From contig JAJYQG010000106.1 in assembly GCA_021794775.1 (NCBI GenBank), positions 1-9,594 on the forward strand: 9,594 bases of DNA. The letters are read 5' to 3'. Source of the stretch: Pseudomonadota bacterium (lineage in GTDB: Bacteria; Pseudomonadota; Gammaproteobacteria; Burkholderiales; Ferrovaceae). This document shows positions 1 to 6,784 of this stretch, piece by piece; the stretch's first letter is position 1, and each line of letters opens with the position of its first letter. A program made the position numbers and the translations under genes. Under the pieces are notes generated by a model, which was not told the origin of the DNA, made no database searches, and worked only from the letters and a program-made list of their open reading frames with translations.

Positions 1-1755
1 GGTTGCCGGCAACTGATCCCGCAGCGTTTCAATCATCACGCTGACCCCGGCCGCCGACCCGGAAAAGGCCACCTGAGCATGCAGAGCCGTGAATTTATCC
101 TGTATTTCATTGCGCGACATCCCCGCCGCCCCTCGATCGAGCAGGGCGGCCACGGCATTGCCCACCTGCTCTTTGCCCTTCAGGCTTTCGGCATTGCCAA
201 AATGCAGATTGAGATGGGCATGCACCACCCCGCCTCGCGTTTTCTTTGGCAAAAGCGCCACATTCAACCCATCGGGCAATGTCATCCAGGGGGTACGCTG
301 CTGCAAGTTAGCAGGCGAACCGTCAAACGCTTCGCCAGCCACAACCCCGCCATAACCGCCAAAACCCTTCAGTTGGGCGGATGCATCCACCCTTTGTGGC
401 GCAGGAGCACGTTGCGGTGCTGTCGTGGGGATGAAGAGGCCGAGCGTGCGATTGGTCGGCAACAGATAGGTTGTCGCTACTCGCTGCACATCCTCCACGG
501 TCACGTGGGACAAACGCTCGCGGTCAAGAAAGAACAAGCGCCAATCGCCATTGGCAATGGCTGTCGACAGGGCAATGCCGAAATGCTCCGGATCGTTGAA
601 AATGGTATCGAATTCGTTGGCCAGATTGGCCCGTGCGCGATCCACCTCAGTCTTGGTGACCGGGTGCTCCCCCATGTCCTCCACGGTTGCCAAAAAAGCT
701 TTCCGGGCTTTATCGATATCCTGATCCTTGCGCAACTCAGCTTGCAGAAAAAGCACACCCGGCTCATCCAGGTTGTAATAATCAGCACCCACACTGGTCG
801 CCAAGCCCGATTCCACCAACGCTTTATGCAAGCGACCCGTTGGAGTATCCCCAAGAATCTGGGCCAGCACCTCAAAGGCTTCGCTGTCAGGACTCGCCGC
901 AGCAACCGTATGGTAAACCGCTTCCACATACTGAACCTCGCCGACACGGCGCAGAATCACCTGGCGCTCTCCTTCCTGGACAGGGTCAAGGGTATAGGTT
1001 GGTTCCAGCACGCGCGCAGGCCGTGGAATTTTGCCGAAACTGGCCTCAATGGCTTTGAGCGCACGCACCGGATCAAAGCTTCCTGCAACCACCACGGTGG
1101 CGTTATCGGGTTGATAATACCGCTGATAGAAAGCGCGCAGATGGGGGATGCTGACGTTTTCCACATCACTGCGCGCCCCGATGGTGGACTTGCCGTAGTT
1201 GTGCCACTGAAAAGCCGTTGCCATCACTTCATCCATAAGCACACTGGCCGGATCGTTTTCGCCACGTTCCATTTCATTGCGCACCACGGTCATTTCGCTG
1301 TCCAGATCCTTGCGCGATACATTGGAGTGGGTCATGCGATCCGCTTCCATGTTCAACGCCCAGTCCAGATTTCCCTCCGAGGCCGGGAAAGACTCGAAGT
1401 AATTGGTTCTGTCAAACCAGGTCGTCCCATTGGGGCGCATTCCATGTTGCGTCAATCCATTCATGATGTCGGGGTGATGGGGAGTCCCCTTGAACATCAG
1501 ATGCTCGAGCAAATGGGCCATGCCGGTCTCGCCGTAGCCCTCCATGCGCGAACCCACGCGGTATGTGACGTTGACCGTAGCCGTGGGTTTACTGGCATCA
1601 GGCGCCAACAAAACCTGCAACCCATTGGCCAAACGGTATTCCGTCACACCATCCATACTCCGCACTTCGGTCACCCCTGAAGCCGCCCAAGTGGCCTGGC
1701 TGATACAGATCCCCGCCCCCAACAGCCATCCTTTCCATCCACGCATGTGCTTCAT
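1..1755 (-). CDS. Exported M16 family zinc metalloprotease (pitrilysin/insulinase-like), C-terminus beyond window
   Basis: This is a peptidase of the pitrilysin (M16) family, probably periplasmic, which in related proteins degrades peptides and misfolded secreted fragments. The 585 visible residues start with a signal peptide (basic MKHMRGWKGW, hydrophobic core, likely cleavage after TWA at residue 24). The inverted zinc motif HLLEH is at residues 81-85, and E160 in EMTVVRNEM is the expected third zinc ligand, 74 residues after H85. The first catalytic-type domain spans about 35-185 and an M16C domain about 195-385 (FYQRYYQPDNATVVVAG near 208-224). A second M16 half begins near 495 (PWMTLPDGLNVALLPKK) and has no HxxEH, as is usual for the inactive half. 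Two-half family members are about 900 residues, so roughly a third is missing off the left edge. The ATG at 1755 is chosen because GAGGGAGA lies about 7 bases upstream; an in-frame ATG at 1746 would shorten the signal peptide. The gene is divergent from the fmdB-like gene. The family is certain; the substrate is unknown. Confidence 0.93.
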   Translation of the reverse strand, partial: MKHMRGWKGWLLGAGICISQATWAASGVTEVRSMDGVTEYRLANGLQVLLAPDASKPTATVNVTYRVGSRMEGYGETGMAHLLEHLMFKGTPHHPDIMNGLTQHGMRPNGTTWFDRTNYFESFPASEGNLDWALNMEADRMTHSNVSRKDLDSEMTVVRNEMERGENDPASVLMDEVMATAFQWHNYGKSTIGARSDVENVSIPHLRAFYQRYYQPDNATVVVAGSFDPVRALKAIEASFGKIPRPARVLEPTYTLDPVQEGERQVILRRVGEVQYVEAVYHTVAAASPDSEAFEVLAQILGDTPTGRLHKALVESGLATSVGADYYNLDEPGVLFLQAELRKDQDIDKARKAFLATVEDMGEHPVTKTEVDRARANLANEFDTIFNDPEHFGIALSTAIANGDWRLFFLDRERLSHVTVEDVQRVATTYLLPTNRTLGLFIPTTAPQRAPAPQRVDASAQLKGFGGYGGVVAGEAFDGSPANLQQRTPWMTLPDGLNVALLPKKTRGGVVHAHLNLHFGNAESLKGKEQVGNAVAALLDRGAAGMSRNEIQDKFTALHAQVAFSGSAAGVSVMIETLRDQLPAT

Positions 1756-1906
1756 TCCCCTATCTCCCTCATGTTTTTCTGCGCCCGAATCCATTCAGAA
1801 ACGCGCCTACCATCGAAGTTCCCGCACAGCATCTCATCCACTTGATTTTTTCGCTCTTGACCCCCAGTTTCGGCTCGTCCCCCCAGTCCCTTGGAGGCAG
1901 GGGCTG

Positions 1907-1915
1907 TGGTATCAT
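1907..1915 (+). promoter_or_regulatory. Extended -10 promoter for the fmdB-like/DUF502/aspS run
   Basis: TGGTATCAT reads as TGn (1907-1909) followed by TATCAT (1910-1915), five of six matches to the sigma-70 -10 hexamer with the extended TG. No good -35 is present at 17 bases. TTGGAG at 1891-1896 resembles one but leaves only 13 bases. Transcription would start near 1921-1923, about 22 bases before the fmdB-like ATG. This is inferred from sequence alone. Confidence 0.5.
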
Positions 1916-1944
1916 CAACGCCATGAAATCCAGGAGTTTACACC

Positions 1945-2208
1945 ATGCCCATCTATGAATTTCGTTGCACCCATTGTGGCAAGGAAATGGAGGTCTTGCA
2001 AAAGATTTCCGACCCCAAGCCCACCGATTGCCCGGCGTGCGGCCAAGCCACCCTGGCCAAAAAACTGTCAGCCGGCGGCTTCCAGCTCAAGGGTAGCGGC
2101 TGGTACGCCACCGATTTCAAAGGAGGCTGCGCAAAGCCTGCCGCCGCGCCCAGCGAACCCGCCACCCCTCCCTGTGCCACCACAGGCTCCTGCCCCGCCT
2201 GCGGATGA
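1945..2208 (+). CDS. FmdB family zinc-ribbon regulatory-type protein
   Basis: An 87-residue protein with the hallmark FmdB-family start MPIYEFRCTHCG. The zinc ribbon is formed by C8-x2-C11 and C29-x2-C32, followed by the usual basic/aromatic stretch KLSAGGFQLKGSGWYATDFKGG (40-61). The name comes from a putative regulator of formamidase genes in Methylophilus; for most members the actual role is unknown and binding of nucleic acid or protein is assumed. After residue 62 comes a Pro/Ala-rich tail with four more cysteines (C62, C77, C83, C86), ending in SCPACG, which could form a second small metal site. The ATG at 1945 is supported by AGGAG at 1932-1936, eight bases upstream. The stop overlaps the next start (ATGA at 2205-2208), so translation is probably coupled to the DUF502 gene. 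Confidence 0.9.
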   Translation: MPIYEFRCTHCGKEMEVLQKISDPKPTDCPACGQATLAKKLSAGGFQLKGSGWYATDFKGGCAKPAAAPSEPATPPCATTGSCPACG

Positions 2209-2804
2209 AACGCTACCTTCTTACCGGGATCGTTGTGCTGATCCCGCTGGTTATCACCGTTTGGGTTCTTCGGCTGATCGTCACCACCCTTGACCAAACG
2301 CTCTTCTTGCTGCCCCCCAACCTGCGTCCCGAGGCCTTGTTTGGCCTGCATATCCCCGGGCTAGGCGTGGTGTTGACGCTCGTCATCGTCCTGCTGACGG
2401 GGATGGTGGCTGCCAACTTCTTTGGCCGCCGCCTGCTTCGCTTCGGAGAGCAATTGCTGGAAAAGATTCCCGTCGTCAACAGCATCTACAGCAGCGTCAA
2501 ACAAGTCAGCGACACGCTCTTTTCGAGTTCGGGGCAAGCTTTTCGCAAGGTTCTCCTCATCCGCTACCCCCACCGTGACAGCTGGACGGTCGCTTTCCAG
2601 ACCGGCATCCCGCAAGGCGCCATTGCGGGTCACCTGGGCGAACCCCATCTCAACGTATACGTGCCCACCACGCCCAATCCCACGTCAGGGTTCTTTCTTA
2701 TGGTTCCCTGTCGGGACGTCGTCGAACTGGACATATCCGTCGACGATGCCTTGAAGCACATCATTTCCATGGGTGTCGTTGAACCTCGCCCAAAACTATC
2801 CTGA
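2205..2804 (+). CDS. DUF502 family inner-membrane protein
   Basis: A 199-residue protein of the DUF502 family, whose biochemical function is not established. Two transmembrane helices are visible at about 5-27 and 51-73. A soluble domain follows with the family signatures [14 protein letters not shown] (87-100) and [15 protein letters not shown] (154-168). Predicted location is the cytoplasmic membrane. There is no Shine-Dalgarno sequence before the ATG at 2205, but the ATGA overlap with the fmdB-like gene implies translational coupling. The gene lies between the zinc-ribbon gene and aspS, an order I recall from other proteobacteria, which suggests a conserved but undefined link to translation or envelope physiology. 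The length is normal for the family. Confidence 0.9.
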   Translation: MKRYLLTGIVVLIPLVITVWVLRLIVTTLDQTLFLLPPNLRPEALFGLHIPGLGVVLTLVIVLLTGMVAANFFGRRLLRFGEQLLEKIPVVNSIYSSVKQVSDTLFSSSGQAFRKVLLIRYPHRDSWTVAFQTGIPQGAIAGHLGEPHLNVYVPTTPNPTSGFFLMVPCRDVVELDISVDDALKHIISMGVVEPRPKLS

Positions 2805-2810
2805 CCTTAA

Positions 2811-2839
2811 TTTTCGAGTCCTTCTTCATTTTTTCGAGT
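2811..2839 (+). repeat. Paired 9-base direct repeat in the T-rich aspS leader
   Basis: TTTTCGAGT occurs at 2811-2819 and again at 2831-2839, exactly 20 bases apart, inside the 44-base spacer between the DUF502 stop and the aspS ATG. The spacer is strongly T-rich and has no recognisable Shine-Dalgarno sequence. The repeat is seen directly; any role in translation initiation or regulation is inference, and chance in a low-complexity stretch is possible. Confidence 0.5.
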
Positions 2840-2848
2840 TTTGTTTTT

Positions 2849-4612
2849 ATGCGCACCCAATACTGCGGCCTAATCGATCGACATTACCTGAACCAAACCG
2901 TGACCCTTTATGGCTGGGCCCATCGTCGCCGTGATCATGGCGGGGTCATTTTCATTGACCTGCGTGACCGCGAAGGTCTGGTTCAAATCGTGGCCAATCC
3001 TGACCCCGCCTCCGTTTTCTCCATCGCCGAGGAAATTCGCAACGAGTATGTCCTGCAAGTTACCGGTTTGGTGCGGTTGCGCCCGGAGGGCACCCACAAC
3101 CCCAATCTCCCCAGTGGAGAGGTGGAAGTCGTGGCACAACAACTGACCATCCTCAATCCTTCGCTCACCCCGCCTTTCATGCTGGATGACGATAATCTGT
3201 CGGAACAAGTCCGTCTTGAACACCGTTACCTCGACTTGCGCCGCCCGGTGATGCAAAAGCATTTCCGCCTGCGCTATCAAGCGGCCATGGCCGTGCGCCG
3301 CTACCTCGACGAACGGGGTTTCATCGACATCGAAACCCCCATGCTCACCAAATCCACACCCGAAGGCGCGCGCGATTACCTGGTACCCAGCCGCGTCCAC
3401 CACGGTGAATTCTACGCCTTGCCCCAATCGCCTCAACTGTTCAAACAACTGCTGATGGTGTCTGGCTTCGACCGCTACTACCAAATCACCAAATGCTTCC
3501 GTGACGAAGATCTGCGCGCCGACCGACAGCCCGAATTCACCCAGATTGATATCGAAACCTCGTTTCTCGGTGCCGACGAAATCATGCATCTGATGGAAGG
3601 TTTGACCCGCCATCTGTTCCAGACCGCCATCCAGGTTGATCTCGGCGACCCTTTCCCGCGCATGAGCTGGGCAGATGCCATGGCCCGTTACGGATCGGAC
3701 AAACCCGACTTGCGCATCCCCCTTGAACTGACCGAACTGACCGATGTCATGCGCCAAGCCGAATTCAAGGTATTCCGCGCTGCAGCCGATCTGACCGATG
3801 GACGGGTAGCCGCCCTACGCATCCCGGGTGGCGCCACGCTGACCCGAAAAGAAATCGACGACTACACCACCTACGTCGCCATTTTCGGTGCCAAGGGTTT
3901 GGCCTACATCAAGGTCAACGACCGTCAACAGGCCAATGAACAAGGACTTCAGTCGCCCATCGTCAAGTTCCTGGATGAAACCACGCTGAACACCCTTCTT
4001 GAACGCACCGGTGCAGAAAACGGCGATCTGATTTTCTTCGGCGCCGATCGCGCCAAAATCGTGAACGCTGCGCTGGGTGCACTGCGCGTCAAAATTGGTC
4101 ATGAACGCGGTTTCTCCAGCGGCGGCTGGAAACCTCTGTGGGTCGTTGATTTCCCCATGTTTGAATACGACGACGAAAGCCATCGCTGGGTAGCCCTGCA
4201 TCACCCCTTCACCGCCCCGCAGGATGGTCATGAAGATCTACTGGACAGTGATCCTGCGCGCGCCCTTGCCAAGGCCTATGACATCGTTTTGAACGGTTGG
4301 GAAATCGGCGGAGGTTCGGTTCGCATCCACCGTGCCGAGATACAATCGAAAGTTTTTCAAGCGCTCAACATCGAATCGGAAGAAGCTCAAGTCAAATTCG
4401 GCTTTCTTCTCGATGCGCTCCAGTACGGTGCGCCACCTCACGGCGGCATCGCCTTTGGATTTGACCGGCTGGTTGCCATGATGACGGGGGCCGATCAGAT
4501 TCGCGACGTCATCGCTTTCCCCAAAACCCAACGGGCGCAATGTCTCCTCACCCAGGCACCCAGCACCGTGGACGAGAAACAACTGCGCGAACTGCACATC
4601 AAGGTACGCTGA
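2849..4612 (+). CDS. aspS: Aspartate--tRNA(Asp/Asn) ligase, probably non-discriminating
   Basis: A class IIb aminoacyl-tRNA synthetase of 587 residues that charges tRNA with aspartate in the cytoplasm. It has the bacterial architecture: an N-terminal OB-fold anticodon-binding domain (about 1-105), a catalytic core, an inserted GAD domain (about 290-420), then the rest of the core. Visible motifs are QSPQ (193-196), motif 2 [16 protein letters not shown] from F217 with R218 as the ATP-contacting arginine, and motif 3 GGIAFGFDR (532-540) with R540. H30 (RRRDHGG) and G81 (RPEGTHN) match the residues linked to relaxed tRNA specificity in Pseudomonas aeruginosa AspRS, where E. coli has leucine and lysine. 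The enzyme therefore probably also makes Asp-tRNA(Asn), which needs the GatCAB amidotransferase. The start at 2849 matches the E. coli N-terminus (MRTxYCG) although no Shine-Dalgarno is visible. The next gene begins 5 bases after the stop. Confidence 0.97.
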   Translation: MRTQYCGLIDRHYLNQTVTLYGWAHRRRDHGGVIFIDLRDREGLVQIVANPDPASVFSIAEEIRNEYVLQVTGLVRLRPEGTHNPNLPSGEVEVVAQQLTILNPSLTPPFMLDDDNLSEQVRLEHRYLDLRRPVMQKHFRLRYQAAMAVRRYLDERGFIDIETPMLTKSTPEGARDYLVPSRVHHGEFYALPQSPQLFKQLLMVSGFDRYYQITKCFRDEDLRADRQPEFTQIDIETSFLGADEIMHLMEGLTRHLFQTAIQVDLGDPFPRMSWADAMARYGSDKPDLRIPLELTELTDVMRQAEFKVFRAAADLTDGRVAALRIPGGATLTRKEIDDYTTYVAIFGAKGLAYIKVNDRQQANEQGLQSPIVKFLDETTLNTLLERTGAENGDLIFFGADRAKIVNAALGALRVKIGHERGFSSGGWKPLWVVDFPMFEYDDESHRWVALHHPFTAPQDGHEDLLDSDPARALAKAYDIVLNGWEIGGGSVRIHRAEIQSKVFQALNIESEEAQVKFGFLLDALQYGAPPHGGIAFGFDRLVAMMTGADQIRDVIAFPKTQRAQCLLTQAPSTVDEKQLRELHIKVR

Positions 4613-4617
4613 GCTCA

Positions 4618-6198
4618 ATGGAAAACCTGGCCGAAGCGGATCAGGCGCGCTTGTCCCAAGCGCTGAATCAACTTCGGCTCGGTGCTTGGGACGAGGCTCG
4701 AACCGTATTGGCCGGCATCGAATTCCAGGATCATCCGTTGGTATTGGCCAACCTGGCTTTCACAGAAGAAAAGCTGGGCCACCTCGAAACGGCTCGTGCA
4801 TCTTATGAAAGGGCTCTGTCTCTCGCCCCGCTGAGCGCAGAACTGCGCTTCAACTGGGGCAACTTTCTGGCCCAGCATGCCACACCACAAGAAGCTCGAG
4901 ATCAATGGCTGGCTGCTTTGACGCTGGACCCGGGACTCATTGGCGCCTGGATCAACCTGGGCGTAAATCTGCTCGAATCATCCCATCCTGCCGCTGCACG
5001 AACAGCTTTTCAGGCTGCTTTGGCGATACAGATCGATCATCCTGCAGCACAGCTCAATCTGGCTCAAGTCGCGCTGCGGCAGCAAGAGAACGGCGAAGCG
5101 GCCGATCTGTTTCAACGCTTGCTGACGCAAGAACCTTTGCACCGCGAAGCCCACCGTGGACTGGCCACGGCACTCACCCGCCTGGGACAAGATGAGGCTG
5201 CAGCACCGCACCGCGATCTGGCCTGGCAAGGACAACCAACCTTTTTCTTTCCGGGTTCCCGTCACGCACAGCACCAAATGCTGGTTCTGGCCAGCGCCCA
5301 TGAAGGCAATGTGCCTTGGCAGAACCTCGTTGATCGTCACAACACCCATGTCCGCGCCATTGCCCTGGAATACTTCCCGGACCATGAACGCCTGCCTTCC
5401 TGCGATCTGTTGTTCAACGCTGTGGGAGACCCTGACCGCTCTCCTCTTGCACTCAAACGGGCACAGCATTACTGGCCCGACTCAGGATCGCGACGCAACG
5501 ACCCATGGCGCGTCGCAGCCACCGCCCGCACCGCACTTCCCCAGCATCTTCAAGGTATTTCCGGCCTGCGTCTGGCACGCTGCGAAGCTTATCCACGCCA
5601 GCATGACAATCCCGCTGAGGAAGCCGCCCGGCTCCGTGTCTGGATGTCCGAACAAGGCTGGAGCTTCCCGCTGCTGCTGCGATCCGGCGGCTTCCACGGC
5701 GGTCAATTTTTTGACAAGGTGAACCACCCCGACGATCTGGCCCCTACCCTGGCCCGACTGCCCGGCACCCATCTGCTGGTCATCGAGTGGTTGCCCTCCC
5801 AGGATGCCGACGGTTTTCATCGCAAATATCGACTGATGTCATTGGGCGGCCTGCTCTGCCCACTGCATCTCGCCATTTCACCACAATGGAAGGTACATTA
5901 TTTCAGTGCCGACATGGCGAAGCAGCCCGCCCATCGTGAGGAAGAAGCGCGTTTCCTGGAGCATTTCACCGACGTTCTTCCCGCTCCGGCCCTCCACGCT
6001 TTGAACCAGGTACAGGAACGTCTGGGGCTGGACTATGGCGGCATGGACTTTGCGCTGGATCGTGACGGTCATGTCCTGCTTTTCGAGGCCAATGCCACCA
6101 TGATCATGGCCGCCCCACCTGAAGATGCGCTTTGGGACTATCGCCGAGAAGCCTACGAACAAGCCCTGGAGCAGGCTCGTGCGGTTTTCTTGCCTTAG
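4618..6198 (+). CDS. TPR-repeat protein fused to an ATP-grasp-like C-terminal domain
   Basis: A 526-residue cytosolic protein (no signal peptide or membrane segment) with two parts. Residues 6-205 form about six tetratricopeptide repeats, clearest at 40-73 (LGHLETARASYERALSLAP), 74-107, 108-141 and 142-175. From about 215 the sequence resembles RimK/glutathione-synthetase-type ATP-grasp enzymes. It has a pre-ATP-grasp region with LLFNAVGDPD (264-273), a possible nucleotide strand FPLLLRSGGFHGG (350-362), HLLVIEWLP (385-393), RKYRLMSLGG (402 onward), and DYGGMDFALDRDGHVLLFEANATM (472-495). In that last segment D477, E490 and N492 sit as expected for magnesium ligands. R355 is where a nucleotide-contacting lysine might be expected. 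If active it would join a carboxylate to an amine or thiol using ATP; substrate and partner are unknown. The ATG at 4618, 5 bases after aspS, is preferred over an in-frame ATG at 4540 inside aspS, because the extra 26 residues are low-complexity and overlap coding sequence. The ATP-grasp call rests on motif reading only. Confidence 0.72.
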   Translation: MENLAEADQARLSQALNQLRLGAWDEARTVLAGIEFQDHPLVLANLAFTEEKLGHLETARASYERALSLAPLSAELRFNWGNFLAQHATPQEARDQWLAALTLDPGLIGAWINLGVNLLESSHPAAARTAFQAALAIQIDHPAAQLNLAQVALRQQENGEAADLFQRLLTQEPLHREAHRGLATALTRLGQDEAAAPHRDLAWQGQPTFFFPGSRHAQHQMLVLASAHEGNVPWQNLVDRHNTHVRAIALEYFPDHERLPSCDLLFNAVGDPDRSPLALKRAQHYWPDSGSRRNDPWRVAATARTALPQHLQGISGLRLARCEAYPRQHDNPAEEAARLRVWMSEQGWSFPLLLRSGGFHGGQFFDKVNHPDDLAPTLARLPGTHLLVIEWLPSQDADGFHRKYRLMSLGGLLCPLHLAISPQWKVHYFSADMAKQPAHREEEARFLEHFTDVLPAPALHALNQVQERLGLDYGGMDFALDRDGHVLLFEANATMIMAAPPEDALWDYRREAYEQALEQARAVFLP

Positions 6199-6208
6199 GA
6201 TAAGGCAA
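6190..6208. repeat. Perfect 8-bp inverted repeat over the stop codon of the TPR gene
   Basis: TTGCCTTA (6190-6197) and TAAGGCAA (6201-6208) are exact inverted repeats around a 3-base loop, and the TAG stop at 6196-6198 lies inside. No T-tract follows on either strand, so it is not a classic intrinsic terminator. It may protect the 3' end of the mRNA or act as part of the tandem hairpin region between convergent genes. Confidence 0.55.
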
Positions 6209-6227
6209 CCCACCCGCCAACACATCG

Positions 6228-6263
6228 AAAAACCTAAAAGAACCCTGTAAAAACAGGGCTCTT
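6228..6263 (-). terminator. Rho-independent terminator for ssb
   Basis: On the minus strand, 6263-6253 (AAGAGCCCTGT) and 6248-6238 (ACAGGGTTCTT) form an 11-bp stem with a single G-U wobble and a TTTT loop. It is followed by TTAGGTTTTT, a U-rich tail. It lies about 36 bases after the ssb stop. On the plus strand the wobble becomes an A-C mismatch and the trailing T-run is weak (CTTGAATCTT), so it may be only partly bidirectional for the convergent TPR gene. Confidence 0.8.
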
Positions 6264-6298
6264 GAATCTTACTTCACACTTGCCATCGCAGGTATGTC

Positions 6299-6766
6299 TC
6301 AAAACGGCACATCGTCGGCGAAACTGTCCATGGAAGACCCCGAAGAAGAACGAGCGGGCTGACGGGATGATCCACCAAGACCCCCAGCTTCCCCTCCCCC
6401 ATCAGACGGAAAATCAACGTCAGCGCCACCGCCACGACCACCCAACATTTGCATGCGATCGGCGACAATCTCCGTGGTGTAGCGATCCTGGCCGGTTTCT
6501 TTATCTTGCCATTTGCGCGTCTGCAAACGGCCTTCAACATACACCTGGCTACCCTTTTTCAGGTATTGCCCAACGATTTCTGCCGTTTTCCCAAAAAAAG
6601 ACACGCGATGCCATTCGGTTTTTTCCTGCTTTGCGCCTGACTTGTCTTTCCAGGTGTCCGTGGTTGCCAGACTGATGTTGGCCATGGCAGCACCATCCGG
6701 CATATACCGCACATCGGGGTCCTTGCCGAGATTGCCTACCAGAATTACCTTATTGACCGATGCCAT
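6299..6766 (-). CDS. ssb: Single-stranded DNA-binding protein SSB
   Basis: A 155-residue SSB that coats single-stranded DNA as a tetramer during replication, recombination and repair. The OB-fold covers about 1-110, opening with [25 protein letters not shown]. The stacking aromatics known from E. coli are present as W39, W52, F58 and W86. A Gly/Ser-rich flexible linker follows (about 109-145), and the acidic tip DDVPF (151-155) is the docking site for partner proteins; valine replaces the usual isoleucine. The ATG at 6766 is chosen because MASVNKV is the family's normal start and GGGGGA lies about 10 bases upstream. An in-frame ATG at 6775 would add MGI but sits almost on the Shine-Dalgarno. 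The gene follows the MFS gene by 18 bases and ends at a hairpin terminator. Confidence 0.97.
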   Translation of the reverse strand: MASVNKVILVGNLGKDPDVRYMPDGAAMANISLATTDTWKDKSGAKQEKTEWHRVSFFGKTAEIVGQYLKKGSQVYVEGRLQTRKWQDKETGQDRYTTEIVADRMQMLGGRGGGADVDFPSDGGGEAGGLGGSSRQPARSSSGSSMDSFADDVPF

Positions 6767-6784
6767 AATACCCATTCCCCCACA

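Noticed and set aside
79..1680. Long plus-strand open frame of 533 codons opposite the M16 peptidase gene
   Set aside because: It is exactly antisense to a gene with signal peptide, HxxEH motif and ribosome site. Its translation is rich in His, Arg and Gly without family motifs, as expected from a GC-rich complementary frame.
1857..1885. TTGACC at 1857-1862 as a -35 box for the fmdB-like gene
   Set aside because: The hexamer 17 bases downstream is C-rich and unlike TATAAT; the extended -10 at 1907-1915 is a better candidate.
1756..1906. Search for a promoter of the M16 peptidase gene on the minus strand in this spacer
   Set aside because: No pair of -35 and -10 hexamers with acceptable spacing was convincing, so none is listed.
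2870..3757. Minus-strand open frame of 295 codons opposite aspS
   Set aside because: It is a shadow of the highly conserved AspRS coding frame, with no recognisable domain and no ribosome site.
4540..4617. Upstream in-frame ATG that would extend the TPR protein by 26 residues into aspS
   Set aside because: The added residues are low-complexity, lie over the conserved aspS 3' end, and the ATG at 4618 gives the natural short intergenic spacing.
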